64,000 bases of DNA. Source: JASGCP01 sp965263285 (GTDB lineage: Bacteria; Bacteroidota; Bacteroidia; Chitinophagales; Chitinophagaceae). Each line of letters starts with the position of its first letter. The first letter of the stretch is position 1. The DNA is taken from positions 1,240,001-1,304,000 of the forward strand of contig CBDHHD010000016.1 in NCBI GenBank assembly GCA_965263285.1, written 5' to 3'. Under the pieces are notes generated by a model. That model was given only the letters and a program-made list of their open reading frames with translations. It was not told where the DNA came from and made no database searches. This document shows positions 1-9,037 of the stretch, in pieces. The translations under genes were made by a program, and so were the position numbers.

Positions 1-333
1 TATCTTTACGGGTTTTTCGCTGTATGCAATACTTTGTCTAATTTGATCATATACCCTACCTGTGCTAAAAACAGCAAAAGTAGTAGTATAAGGAATCCAG
101 CCTCCAATGGTTAAGCCTGCTGCAACGCCCATCATATTTGCCTCCGCAATGCCACATTGTAAGAATCGATGAGGGTAGTGTTTAATAAAGTTATTTAATT
201 TAAAAGACCCTGATAAATCTGCAGTTAAGGCAATTACCTTACTGTTTTGTTGGGCTAGCTCAAATAGACCATCTCCGAAACCAGCTCTTGTTTCTTGTTC
301 GTTTTGAATGTGGATACTTTTTATATTCATCAT
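1..333 (-). CDS. Transketolase C-terminal subunit, 5' part only
   Basis: The reading frame runs off the left edge of the window, so only about the first 110 residues are seen. It begins MMNIKSIHIQNEQETRAGFG and contains ALTADLSGSFK and QCGIAEANMMGVAAGL, which match the pyrimidine-binding domain of transketolase. The glutamate of GIAEANM is the residue expected to activate the thiamine diphosphate cofactor. Starting directly at this domain indicates a split transketolase in which the N-terminal half is a separate gene. It would act in the non-oxidative pentose phosphate pathway in the cytoplasm. Two adjacent ATG codons (at 333 and 330) are possible starts. A 1-deoxyxylulose-5-phosphate synthase or pyruvate dehydrogenase beta subunit is less likely, because the ADLSGS and GIAEANMMGVAAG spacing is that of transketolase. 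Confidence 0.85.
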   Translation of the reverse strand, partial: MMNIKSIHIQNEQETRAGFGDGLFELAQQNSKVIALTADLSGSFKLNNFIKHYPHRFLQCGIAEANMMGVAAGLTIGGWIPYTTTFAVFSTGRVYDQIRQSIAYSEKPVKI

Positions 334-465
334 AAAAATTAAATAAAATAAATTATTTGCGCAAAGGTATATTTTATTTTTATAAGCATGAAGGTTAAAT
401 TTTTGTGGACAATATTCTTTTTTTCGGGTGTTGGGGTATGTTTTTTGTAACTATTCAGGTATGTT

Positions 466-687
466 GGCTACATCTTTTTTGAGGTGCTCGCATTATTGAT
501 TATTAAATACATATAAACATGGAAATAATAGGAAATACTTGATGAGGACTGCTCTTTATCTGCATGCTTGATTTTTTCTTTTGTATCAAGACAAAAGAAA
601 GAAAAAGACATAAAAAGCGAATACTAAATTATATTATGAATAGTTTCAAAATATAAATATCCCAGCACCTCAAAAAAGGATGTAGCC
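466..687. repeat. Internally deleted copy of the GGCTACATC repeat element
   Basis: Both ends match the terminal inverted repeats of the element described at 47737-48181: GGCTACATC followed by a T-run and GAGGTGCT on the left, and CCAGCACCTC, an A-run and GATGTAGCC on the right. Only part of the interior remains, including the stem around the TTGTATCAAGACAAAAG sequence. The flanking 8-mers differ, so no target duplication is left. It fills most of the gap 334-751. No gene is seen in the rest of that gap. Confidence 0.7.
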
Positions 688-751
688 CAGAAAGAAACAA
701 AATGTTATAATTTATTCAAATTGTTTATATTTATAGTTTATATATAGTATT

Positions 752-1999
752 ATGAATGATCAAAAATCGTACAATCTATCTTCTCTTATTATATGGATTG
801 TAGTTATATCGAATTTTGTTGATTTATATGATTTGTTAATTTTTGTTAGCGTAAGAGATGTAAGTTTGAGCTCTTTACATGTTAACATAGAAAATACAAA
901 AGAGTTATTAAGAGCTAGTAATTTTATATTAAATGTACAGATGCTGGGTTTATTATTAGGGGGCATGATATGGGGAGTGTTAGGAGATAAGAAAGGGCGT
1001 ACTTACACGATGTTTCTTACTATATTTATCTATTCTATAGCAACATTTTGTACCATTTTTGTTCGTAATGTAAATGAATATGCTATTATGAGATTTATTT
1101 CTGGTATTGGAGTATCGGGAGAGTTGGGGTTATCTGCTACTTTATTCGTAGAAATGTTGCCTAAGCAAAAAAGATTGCCGTCGATGCTTATATTAGCGAT
1201 TTCATCTTCTTTAGGAGGAATGGCAACTAGTTCAATTTTTGCATTAACAAATAACTGGAAATTATGTTATATAATAGGGGGTATATTAGGGCTGTTGATT
1301 TTTATATTTAGATTCACCATTAAAGAAAGTCCTGTTTTTGCTAAAATGAATGAAAATAAAAATATTTATAAAGGTAATTTTTTTAAAATTTTTACAAACA
1401 AAAGGAGATTAAAGCTGTATTGTATTTTTATTGTTATGTTAAGTGGTACTTGGTTTTCTGTAGGCATAATACTAACAAATATCAAGCAGTTAGCTCATTT
1501 TTTCTTTGCTCAAGCAGTATATTATGAAAGTGCTATTGGTATTCAATTGTTTTATTTGAGTTATGACATTGTTTGTATTATTTTCATAATTCTAAGTAGG
1601 TATTATACAAATAGAAAACGCCTCATCTCTATTATTGTTGTGTATCAAATAGCAATATGGGTTTATTTTTTTAGTGGGTTAATTACTACAAATGTAGCAT
1701 TGCTCTTATTTACTACCATTTTAGGAGCTAGCCTTATTAGTTGGCCTATTATTCTTACTCAATTATCAGAGCAGTTTGGTTCTAATCTTAGGGCTACCGC
1801 AACTGTTACGGGTGTTAATTTTGCACGCGCATCAGTGATACTTATGAATATGTTTGGTGCGTTCTTGATTAATAAGATAGGTCTTAATTTTTTACAATCT
1901 ACTATTGCTATAGGAGCTATTGTATCTATAGCTATTGTATGGGGAGCTATTCGTATGAAGGATTCTCATAATTATGATATAGCGTATATAGAGGAGTAG
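752..1999 (+). CDS. MFS transporter, ProP-like (metabolite:H+ symporter type)
   Basis: This 415-residue, very hydrophobic protein should span the inner membrane about twelve times. The loop after the second helix reads GGMIWGVLGDKKGR, the major facilitator motif A. FISGIGVSGELGLS in the fourth helix region is typical of the metabolite:proton symporter branch, which includes ProP and the Krebs-cycle or osmolyte carriers. The first ATG gives a natural N-terminus. A paralogue with the same start pattern (IDIYDVFIFS here NFVDLYDLLIFVS) lies on the other strand at 40633-41877. The substrate cannot be read from the sequence. Intracellular bacteria often carry several such carriers for host metabolites, which is only an inference here. 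The gene stands alone between repeats. Confidence 0.85.
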   Translation: MNDQKSYNLSSLIIWIVVISNFVDLYDLLIFVSVRDVSLSSLHVNIENTKELLRASNFILNVQMLGLLLGGMIWGVLGDKKGRTYTMFLTIFIYSIATFCTIFVRNVNEYAIMRFISGIGVSGELGLSATLFVEMLPKQKRLPSMLILAISSSLGGMATSSIFALTNNWKLCYIIGGILGLLIFIFRFTIKESPVFAKMNENKNIYKGNFFKIFTNKRRLKLYCIFIVMLSGTWFSVGIILTNIKQLAHFFFAQAVYYESAIGIQLFYLSYDIVCIIFIILSRYYTNRKRLISIIVVYQIAIWVYFFSGLITTNVALLLFTTILGASLISWPIILTQLSEQFGSNLRATATVTGVNFARASVILMNMFGAFLINKIGLNFLQSTIAIGAIVSIAIVWGAIRMKDSHNYDIAYIEE

Positions 2000-2127
2000 A
2001 TATTCTTTGTAGGTTGATATAAGAAATGGTATAACGATTCCTATAACAGGTATTGTTAATACAAATAACATATATTTAAGGTATAACGACTTTTTTAGTG
2101 AGCAGGTATTAAAATACACCTTTTTTT

Positions 2128-2523
2128 GTAATGACTCAGGTATAGATTCATTTAAAGAGCTACAAAACTACGGCTTGCTACGCTAGCGAGAATGAATGGG
2201 AGGCGGTTAGGTATGAATCGTTATGATGAGCTTATCCATAGTGATCTTTTATATACATACTTGATGCTCATCATAACGATTCATGTATAAAAACTTCCGC
2301 CTCCACATTCTCGCTGGTCGCTTCGCTCACCTCGTTTTGTAACGCTCTTTATCTGAGGGCAGTTCTCATCAGATATTTCCTATTGTTTCCATGTTTATAT
2401 GTATTTAACAATCCATGCTTCCAGCACCTTAAAAAAAGATGTAGCCCATATAAAATTGTTTTTGCAAATATCCATTTTCTTTTGTATTTTTGCATAGTCC
2501 CTCACACTAAATTTAGTTATGCC
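2128..2523. repeat. GGCTACATC element with eroded left end plus right arm of the GGCATAAC element
   Basis: From about 2128 the sequence follows the interior of the GGCTACATC family: AAAGAGCTACAAAACTACGG, GGAGGCGG, the palindromic pair ATCGTTATGATGAG / CTCATCATAACGAT and CCGCCTCC. It ends at 2446 in GATGTAGCC. The left terminal repeat is lost. Sequence 2447-2523 then matches the right arm of the second family and ends with CCTCACACTAAATTTAG and TTATGCC (2500-2523). This is therefore the right half of a composite like the one at 16664-17222. It lies in the gap 2000-2678, where no gene is seen. Confidence 0.75.
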
Positions 2524-2678
2524 ATTATTTTTTCTTTCTCTTTTTCTTTATTTTTATATTTTTTAAAAGCCATTTTGCAACCGATTTTTTAGGTCAGTTT
2601 CAAACCATATTTTACACATTTTTTTGGACAGTATCCCAAAAAAGTTTTAACTTTGATGTTCTAAAATAATATAACTTT

Positions 2679-3875
2679 ATGCCAGGATATGAATTGATAG
2701 ATGAAGAAGAGAAAAAGCAAGTCCTTGAAGTATTAGATAGGGGTATTTTAGCTCGTTATGGTTTTGATAAGCAACGAGAAGGGGTGTGGAAGTCGAAAGA
2801 ATTAGAAAAAGCTATATCAACTTATTTAAAAGTGTCGTATGCACATGTGGTATCTTCGGGTACTGCGGCGTTGACAACTGCCTTGGTAGTTATGGGAATA
2901 GGTGCAGGAGATGAAGTGATTATGCCTTGTTTTACTTTTATTGCTACTTTTGAAGCTGTCTTGTCTGTTGGAGCTGTGCCTATTTTAGTGGATATTGATC
3001 ATAGTCTTACCCTTTGTCCTGTGGCTGTGGGAAATGCTATTACTAATAAAACAAGAGCTATTCTTCCTGTGCATATGTGTGGTGCTATGGCAAATATGGA
3101 GGCTCTTTTACATATTTCAAAAACGCATCATATTCCTATTATAGAAGATGCATGTCAAAGCTTTGGAGCGTCTTATAAAGGGAGATATGTAGGTACGATA
3201 GGACAAATAGGCTGTTTTTCGTATGATTTTGTAAAAACAATTACCTGTGGGGAAGCAGGGGCGGTGGTAACAAATTCAAAAGATTTATATACTAAGGCAG
3301 ATGTATTTGCAGATCATGGTCATGATCACTTAGGGGTTGATCGTGGTGCAGATCTTCATCCTTTTTTAGGATATAATTATCGCATCAATGAATTGAATGC
3401 AGCAATTGGAGTAGCACAAATAAAAAAAATAGATACCATTCTTTCTATCCAAAGAAAAAATTATGCTATTTTTCAAAAACATATTTCTACGATTAAACAA
3501 GTAAAAATGCGTACAATTTATGATGAAGAAGGTAATAGTGCTACTTTCTTTGCATTTTTTTTGCCTAATGTTACGATTACTAATAAAGTTATATCGGCAT
3601 TACAAGCTAAAAAGTTTTGGGGTGGATGTTTCTATTATTATGATAATCTTTGGCATTATATCCGAAAGTGGGACCATGTAAAAAATGCTAAATCCTTAAA
3701 TCCATTGCCTTTTGCACAAAAACAGATATTACAGCAAATTAAAGAAACCACCTTTCATCAAAGTGATACTATTCTTAGTTGTTGTATAGTGCAGGCTATT
3801 CAACTGTCTTGGCAAGATCAAGAGGTAGAAGAAAAAGCAAAAGTCATGGCCGATACGATTAAAGAGTTTGTATGA
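2679..3875 (+). CDS. DegT/DnrJ/EryC1/StrS family aminotransferase
   Basis: This is a 398-residue PLP enzyme of the sugar aminotransferase type, usually acting on keto-sugars for surface polysaccharides. Visible marks are VVSSGTAALTTAL (phosphate-binding turn, about residues 57-69), IIEDACQSFGA with Asp157 for the PLP nitrogen, and SYDFVKTITCGEAG with the likely Schiff-base Lys186. YNYRINELNAAIG near residue 245 is also characteristic. The length is normal for the family. The C-terminal part contains FWGGCFYYYDNLWHYIRKWDH, which is less standard. It lies 15 bp upstream of rpoN on the same strand, so the two are probably co-transcribed. The substrate is not determinable. Confidence 0.85.
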   Translation: MPGYELIDEEEKKQVLEVLDRGILARYGFDKQREGVWKSKELEKAISTYLKVSYAHVVSSGTAALTTALVVMGIGAGDEVIMPCFTFIATFEAVLSVGAVPILVDIDHSLTLCPVAVGNAITNKTRAILPVHMCGAMANMEALLHISKTHHIPIIEDACQSFGASYKGRYVGTIGQIGCFSYDFVKTITCGEAGAVVTNSKDLYTKADVFADHGHDHLGVDRGADLHPFLGYNYRINELNAAIGVAQIKKIDTILSIQRKNYAIFQKHISTIKQVKMRTIYDEEGNSATFFAFFLPNVTITNKVISALQAKKFWGGCFYYYDNLWHYIRKWDHVKNAKSLNPLPFAQKQILQQIKETTFHQSDTILSCCIVQAIQLSWQDQEVEEKAKVMADTIKEFV

Positions 3876-3890
3876 TTATAACTATGTATA

Positions 3891-5360
3891 ATGATGGCAT
3901 CGATGAAACAATCGTTGAAGCAGAAGTTGCAACTTAAACTATTACCTCATCAAATACAGCTTGAGCAGATGTTAAAAATACCTGTTGCAAGTTTAGAGCA
4001 ATATATTCAAACAGAAATAGAACAAAATCCCACATTGATATTAGGAAAGTCGGATGATTTATTAAATCATACTATTGCTTCTACAGAAGATACTGTCTTC
4101 GATGAAGAGAAAGAAGCTGATATTCCTGAAGAAGATATCCAAGAGGCGCCAGATGAAATTACGGCTACAGATGATGTAGATCAATTTGATGAATTGCCTC
4201 AACAACAAAAGAAAAATACATTTGCTATATTATCTTCTGATCATACTTTTTTTGAATTATTAAAAGGAAAGTTATATGAACTAGATTTAGATGATAGAGA
4301 AAAAATTATTGGAGAGCATCTCATAGGTAGTATGGAAGAGGATGGGTATTTAAAACGATCAATTGAAAGTATAAAAGACGATATGGTATTTCGTTTAAAC
4401 ATTGACTGTACCATTGCAGAAATAGAACAAGTACTTTTACAGATACAAACACTTGATCCCCCTGGCATTGGAGCAAGAAACTTACAAGAATGCTTGCTTA
4501 TTCAATTGCAAAGAATGGTGCATCCTAGTAAAACAGTTTTACTCGCTATTCAAATTGTACAGCATTTATTTGAGTTCTTTGTTAAAAGAAATCATACAAA
4601 AATAAAAGAGCAGTTGTCTATTTCAGATGAACAATATACAGCGGTATTAGATTGTATACAAACACTCCACCCTAAGCCTTTTAGTTTGCAAATTCAGTCG
4701 ACGGATGTTTCTAATCGTGTTATCCCTGATTTTTATGTTCAATATGAGCAAGGGTCTTGGAAGATTACACTTCATCAGTTAAATGCTCCTCCTTTGTATG
4801 TAAGTCAATCGTATGCGCATATGCTTCAATCATATCAAACCAATGCAAAAGTAAAAGAGGAAAATAAAGAAGCTATTGTTTTTTTAAAACAAAAAATAGA
4901 GTCAGCTAAGTCGTTTATTCATAATATACAATTGCGAAAATCCTATTTATTAGAAGTAATGAAGAAAATAGTGGAAACACAAGCAACTTTTTTGCTGTCT
5001 AATGATCAAATGGATTTAAAGCCTTTGTTATTAAAAAATGTCGCTGATCAAATACAGATGGATCATTCTTCGCTTAGTAGGATAGTGAATAGTAAGTTTG
5101 TTCAAACAGATTATGGTATTTATCCTTTGCGGTTTTTTTTTAGTGATCATTCAAAGATATCGGCTGATGAAGATATGAGTGTACATAAAGTGGAGATTAT
5201 TTTAAAAGATTTGATAGCATCGGAAAATAAAATACAACCTTATTCTGATGCTATATTATCTACCATACTTATTGAAAAAGGAATTCATTTGTCGAGGAGA
5301 TCGGTTACCTTTTATAGAAATAAATTGGGTATTCCTAATGCTGAGTGGAGAAGAAAATAA
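3891..5360 (+). CDS. rpoN: RNA polymerase sigma-54 factor
   Basis: This 489-residue sigma-54 factor directs RNA polymerase to -24/-12 promoters and needs an AAA+ activator. Region I is the Gln/Leu-rich start (MKQSLKQKLQLKLLPHQIQLEQML). It is followed by the conserved LEQYIQTEIEQNPTL, an acidic linker (about residues 60-105), the core-binding domain with LDPPGIGARNLQECLLIQL near residue 190, and the HTH region. The C-terminus carries a degenerate RpoN box, SRRSVTFYRNKLGIPNAEWRR. A candidate activator is encoded at 49468-50715 in this window, so the sigma-54 circuit appears to be kept. Three ATGs within the first five codons make the exact start uncertain by a few residues. Confidence 0.95.
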   Translation: MMASMKQSLKQKLQLKLLPHQIQLEQMLKIPVASLEQYIQTEIEQNPTLILGKSDDLLNHTIASTEDTVFDEEKEADIPEEDIQEAPDEITATDDVDQFDELPQQQKKNTFAILSSDHTFFELLKGKLYELDLDDREKIIGEHLIGSMEEDGYLKRSIESIKDDMVFRLNIDCTIAEIEQVLLQIQTLDPPGIGARNLQECLLIQLQRMVHPSKTVLLAIQIVQHLFEFFVKRNHTKIKEQLSISDEQYTAVLDCIQTLHPKPFSLQIQSTDVSNRVIPDFYVQYEQGSWKITLHQLNAPPLYVSQSYAHMLQSYQTNAKVKEENKEAIVFLKQKIESAKSFIHNIQLRKSYLLEVMKKIVETQATFLLSNDQMDLKPLLLKNVADQIQMDHSSLSRIVNSKFVQTDYGIYPLRFFFSDHSKISADEDMSVHKVEIILKDLIASENKIQPYSDAILSTILIEKGIHLSRRSVTFYRNKLGIPNAEWRRK

Positions 5361-5537
5361 ACTCTTTTTGTGCCAAGATAAGAGAGAGAAAAAATATACT
5401 CAGAATGAATGCTAACTTGTAGCTAAGTAGCTACAAAAATATACATACCTCGCTTAGTACTTCAAAAAAATATTTGGTCTATAAAAAAATAACATGTAGA
5501 TTTAACAAAAGATGTTGTAATTTTACAAAATTAAAAT

Positions 5538-5609
<72 letters not shown>

Positions 5610-5747
5610 CAAATAACAAGGAGAATACTTGAAATAAAAATTTAAGGGGGAGTATATAAGATGATGTAAGCTTTTTGTTTAATAATTGATATGAGACCAT
5701 AAAGACAATAGTTTTTATAATTAATCAGATATAAGCTAGTATTTGTT

Positions 5748-5892
5748 TTGATATAAAAGAAAGAAAAAATCTTATTCTCCTCTCCTCGTTTTGTAAATCT
5801 TTTTATCTGAGTTTAGTTTTAATGAGATACACCCTATTGTTTTCCATGTGCATATTTATTTCAACCATTGCACATTTAACTACATCTAAGTA
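5748..5892. repeat. Degenerate fragment of the GGCTACATC repeat
   Basis: Sequence such as ATATAAAAGAAAGAAAAAATC, CCTCGTTTTGTAAATC, TTTTATCTGAG, CCCTATTGTTTTCCATG and ACTACATC follows the right half of the GGCTACATC element with many substitutions. A second worn remnant ending in TACTTCAAAAAAATA lies at about 5430-5480. The rest of the gap around the tRNA holds nothing recognisable. Confidence 0.45.
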
Positions 5893-6018
5893 AGTTTTAT
5901 ATAAATCGTTTTTTTAAGAGTTGACTAGGTATATGACAATAAGATATAACCTATATATTAACTTGCATGATTTTTAATCAATATATTATTTTGTTTAACT
6001 AAATTAAGTTATAATTTG

Positions 6019-7248
6019 ATGAAAACAATAATGAAAAATTATATTATATTGTTCTTTTCTGTTGTTTTACTTATTTGGGTAAGTTGCACCAAATCAATAA
6101 ATACAAGCAATATATCTGGCGCTTCATCATTTGGAAATAGAGAAACAAGTCAAACTAATAGCTGGAATAATTATACCGACGCTTATTTACTAAATCAAGC
6201 TATTATTGTAGATCAATCTAAGTATTTAAAAGACAGATCTTTGTCTGCATTTCAAAAATTTTATAATAAATACACTGTCATTCCGCAATCTCAAATAGTA
6301 TATTATAATAATTTAGAAAATACTATTGGTGTTAATGCAATAATCATTCAAACTGATGCTATACGCCCTACCTATATAGTGTCTTTTACTGGACTTAATA
6401 CAAGTAGTTTATATGACATAGGATCAATTCTCTTATTTGATGGCTCATTGGTCAATACCGCATCCATCATGTCTCCAATACCGATAAATTCATATAGTAA
6501 TTATACTCCTAAAATTACTAAAGGGTTATATATATTATTAAATCATTTTTTACAAACTTATTCTATTTTTAATACTTTAATTCAATATGTAGAAAACTAT
6601 GCTCAACAAGGAAAGTATGTTCAAGTTTATTTTTCAGGTCATAGCCAAGGAGCTCTTTTGTCGTTTATCATGAATGAACTTTTCATTCAATATGGGGAGG
6701 GAATATTAACTAGAGATCATATACCGCCTGCTATGATTCATGCGAGTTTCGTTGGGTTTGCTTGCCCATCTTTACTTACAAAAAGTTTTTTAGATTATAT
6801 GAACGATATACCAACACAGTTGTCTAAGGCGCATTTACCTATTCAAGAAGATTCTGAAAGTATTTATTCATTTAAAACAGACTTAGTACCTTACATGGCA
6901 GGTGGATATATTGACCCATTATTCTCGTATAATCCAGAAACCATAACAGGGTATCCATTTTCAGTAATTGGATTAGGGTTGCACCTCTTGGCCACACATA
7001 CATTAGGCTTAATTGCATCTCGATCACCAGAATCTTATCCTTTATTGGTTAAAAATCTTCCTTATAGCCAACCCAAAGTAACTTTGATAGATGATATCAT
7101 TCCCATTAGTACCTTTAATTTGCCCCCTAAAATAGATGATCCTAAATCTAACTTTTCCTTACTTTGGGCGTTGCATGCTAAAAATGCATATGCTATTTCT
7201 ATGGGATTATATCCTATCCCCAATCCTGCTACAGGCGATATTTGGTAA
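6019..7248 (+). CDS. Lipase class 3-like lipoprotein (alpha/beta hydrolase)
   Basis: The N-terminus has a hydrophobic signal segment ending in LLIWVSC with Cys23, consistent with a signal peptidase II lipoprotein, although Trp at -3 is atypical. The centre contains QVYFSGHSQGALLSFIM with the nucleophile elbow GHSQG at about 207-211 (Ser209), as in class 3 lipases. A following TDLVPYMAGGY and GLGLHLLATHT offer plausible acid and histidine residues. The 409-residue length is longer than a minimal lipase. It is presumably exported and attached to a membrane, where it would hydrolyse an ester lipid. The target, whether own envelope or host membrane, is unknown. The ATG at 6019 is preferred to an in-frame TTG one codon upstream. 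Confidence 0.7.
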   Translation: MKTIMKNYIILFFSVVLLIWVSCTKSINTSNISGASSFGNRETSQTNSWNNYTDAYLLNQAIIVDQSKYLKDRSLSAFQKFYNKYTVIPQSQIVYYNNLENTIGVNAIIIQTDAIRPTYIVSFTGLNTSSLYDIGSILLFDGSLVNTASIMSPIPINSYSNYTPKITKGLYILLNHFLQTYSIFNTLIQYVENYAQQGKYVQVYFSGHSQGALLSFIMNELFIQYGEGILTRDHIPPAMIHASFVGFACPSLLTKSFLDYMNDIPTQLSKAHLPIQEDSESIYSFKTDLVPYMAGGYIDPLFSYNPETITGYPFSVIGLGLHLLATHTLGLIASRSPESYPLLVKNLPYSQPKVTLIDDIIPISTFNLPPKIDDPKSNFSLLWALHAKNAYAISMGLYPIPNPATGDIW

Positions 7249-7299
7249 TATTGTATTTTTTCAATAAGTTAGGGATAGATAAGTACTCATGTGTATTTT

Positions 7300-7431
7300 A
7301 ATATTTGTTTTTACACCTTTCTTTTGTAGCAAGGCAAAAGAAAGAAAAAGATATAACAAAACAAATACTAACTTATACCTGAGTAGTTACTAAAACACAA
7401 GAACACCAGCACCTCAAAAAAAGATTTAGTC
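7300..7431. repeat. Worn right part of a GGCTACATC repeat
   Basis: The stretch contains CTTTCTTTTGTAGCAAGG, CAAAAGAAAGAAAAAGATAT, the ACCTGAGTAGTTAC motif and a recognisable right terminal repeat, CCAGCACCTC plus A-run plus GATTTAGTC. The left end is not recognisable. It lies directly upstream of the atp genes. Confidence 0.55.
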
Positions 7432-7470
7432 AAATATTTTTAGATTGATGATTTTTATTTAAAAAAAGTA

Positions 7471-7478
7471 TATCTTTG
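7471..7478 (+). promoter_or_regulatory. Probable -7 element for the atp operon
   Basis: TATCTTTG fits the Bacteroidota -7 consensus TAnnTTTG and lies 25 bp before the atpB start. The matching -33 TTTG is weak: only a TTG at 7445-7447, with a long spacer. Confidence 0.5.
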
Positions 7479-7503
7479 CAAAAAATATCATACATATTTT
7501 AAG

Positions 7504-8682
7504 ATGCTATTATTAAAACATAAAAAAAACTTTTTCATATTAGCGAGTTCTATATTATTCCTTTTTGGGGTAAATAATGTTTTTGCTTCTACACAAGAAA
7601 AAGTAGCAGTGCCAACGCATTCTTCTCATGCAAGTGAGGAGATAAAAAAGTTAGATCCAGGAGATTTGTTGTTAAGTCATGTGATGAATTCTCATGAATT
7701 TCATTTTTTTACATTGGGTAAAGTAAATGCAATTATTTCATTGCCTATTATTTTATATTCGCCACAACGAGGGTGGAGTTTTTTTATGTCAAGCAGATTA
7801 GAAGATGATGCCGTATACGATGGCTATCGTATGATATCACATGATTATTTAGACCAGCTTATTCAGCAAAAGGTAGATATAAAAAAACAGGGACTAAGAC
7901 ATGGGAAAATTGTAGCAGTTGATGTAAACGGTGCAATAGATATGCAAGTGAAAATATATGATTTATCTATTACAAAAAATGTAGTGCAAATGTTTTTGTC
8001 TGTTATATTATTGTCTTGGTTAATGATAGGTATTGCTAAAAGGTATAAAAGAGGAGAGGGGATAAAAACAGCTCCTCATGGTGCTCAAAATCTATTGGAG
8101 CCTATTATTGTTTTTGTACGAGATGAAGTGGGTTTCGCGTGTCTTGGAAATAATACAGATAAATATATGCCTTATTTGCTTTCACTTTTCTTTTTTATAT
8201 TAATTAATAATTTAATTGGATTAGTGCCAAGTGTTGCTAATGTAACGGGCAATATTGCATTTACCTTTGTATTGGGTGTTATTGCTTTTATAGTAATTAT
8301 ATTTAGTACCAAAAAGTATTATTGGAAACATATATTTAATCCGCCTAATGTCCCTATGGCTATTAAATGTATACTTATTCCTGTAGAAATATTAGGGATA
8401 TTTACAAAACCTTTTGCGTTGATTATTAGGTTGTTTGCTAATATGATTGCTGGTCACATGATTATTACTTGTTTGGTTATTCTTATATTTATTTTTGGAA
8501 TCATGAGTCAAACAGCGGGATATGGTTTTTCTCCTGTTTCAATAGCATTTGTGGTTTTTATCTATTTTATTGAGATATTGGTTGCATTTATTCAAGCGTT
8601 TATTTTTACAAATTTAACAGCTGTTTTTATTGGGCAGGTACTTGAAGAACATGCACATCATGTAAAACACCATACACATTAA
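7504..8682 (+). CDS. atpB: F-type ATP synthase subunit a
   Basis: This is the F0 stator subunit forming the proton half-channels. It is 392 residues long, the extended form usual in Bacteroidota. A cleavable-looking signal (residues about 1-28, ending VNNVFAS) precedes a polar N-terminal domain, followed by five or six membrane helices. The essential arginine lies in ALIIRLFANMIAGHMI, and FTKPFAL precedes it as in the family. The C-terminus is His-rich (EEHAHHVKHHTH). It is the first gene of atpB-E-F-H-A, with only 34 bp to atpE. Confidence 0.95.
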   Translation: MLLLKHKKNFFILASSILFLFGVNNVFASTQEKVAVPTHSSHASEEIKKLDPGDLLLSHVMNSHEFHFFTLGKVNAIISLPIILYSPQRGWSFFMSSRLEDDAVYDGYRMISHDYLDQLIQQKVDIKKQGLRHGKIVAVDVNGAIDMQVKIYDLSITKNVVQMFLSVILLSWLMIGIAKRYKRGEGIKTAPHGAQNLLEPIIVFVRDEVGFACLGNNTDKYMPYLLSLFFFILINNLIGLVPSVANVTGNIAFTFVLGVIAFIVIIFSTKKYYWKHIFNPPNVPMAIKCILIPVEILGIFTKPFALIIRLFANMIAGHMIITCLVILIFIFGIMSQTAGYGFSPVSIAFVVFIYFIEILVAFIQAFIFTNLTAVFIGQVLEEHAHHVKHHTH

Positions 8683-8716
8683 AATTATATTCTTTAACTT
8701 TTAAATTTGATATACT

Positions 8717-8956
8717 ATGTTTTTATTTACTATGTTAGATGGTATCGGAAATGCGGGAGCAGCAGTAGGTGCTGGCTTAGCTGCTATTGGTGCCGGTATT
8801 GGCATTGGTCAAATTGGTAAAGGTGCAGTAGAAGGTATTGCACGCCAACCTGAAGCCATGAACGACATCCGTTCAAATATGATTCTTACCGCTGCCTTGG
8901 TAGAGGGAGTTTCTTTGTTTGCAGTTATTGCAGCAGTTATTGCCTTATTTGTTTAA
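8717..8956 (+). CDS. atpE: F-type ATP synthase subunit c
   Basis: A 79-residue hairpin of two hydrophobic helices forms the proton-driven rotor ring. The glycine/alanine-rich first helix (GAGLAAIGAGIGIGQIG), the polar loop ARQPEA and the second helix with the ion-binding glutamate in LVEGVSLF are all visible. An internal ATG six codons in (MLDGIGNAG) is an alternative start. A hairpin with a T-run follows at 8973-9012, before atpF. Confidence 0.95.
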   Translation: MFLFTMLDGIGNAGAAVGAGLAAIGAGIGIGQIGKGAVEGIARQPEAMNDIRSNMILTAALVEGVSLFAVIAAVIALFV

Positions 8957-8972
8957 TAATTTTAACCTTTAT

Positions 8973-9012
8973 ATGCTACATCGCAGCAAAGGGCAGTAGG
9001 TGTAGCATTTTT
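8973..9012 (+). terminator. Intrinsic terminator-like hairpin between atpE and atpF
   Basis: ATGCTACA (8973-8980) pairs perfectly with TGTAGCAT (9001-9008), and TTTT follows. It is placed to end part of the transcripts after the c-subunit gene, which would raise c-ring expression over downstream subunits. The stem is only 8 bp and the loop is 20 nt, so it may be a partial terminator or an mRNA-stabilising 3' end. Confidence 0.55.
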
Positions 9013-9037
9013 ATGTATTATTAAAAAAATAAATAAT

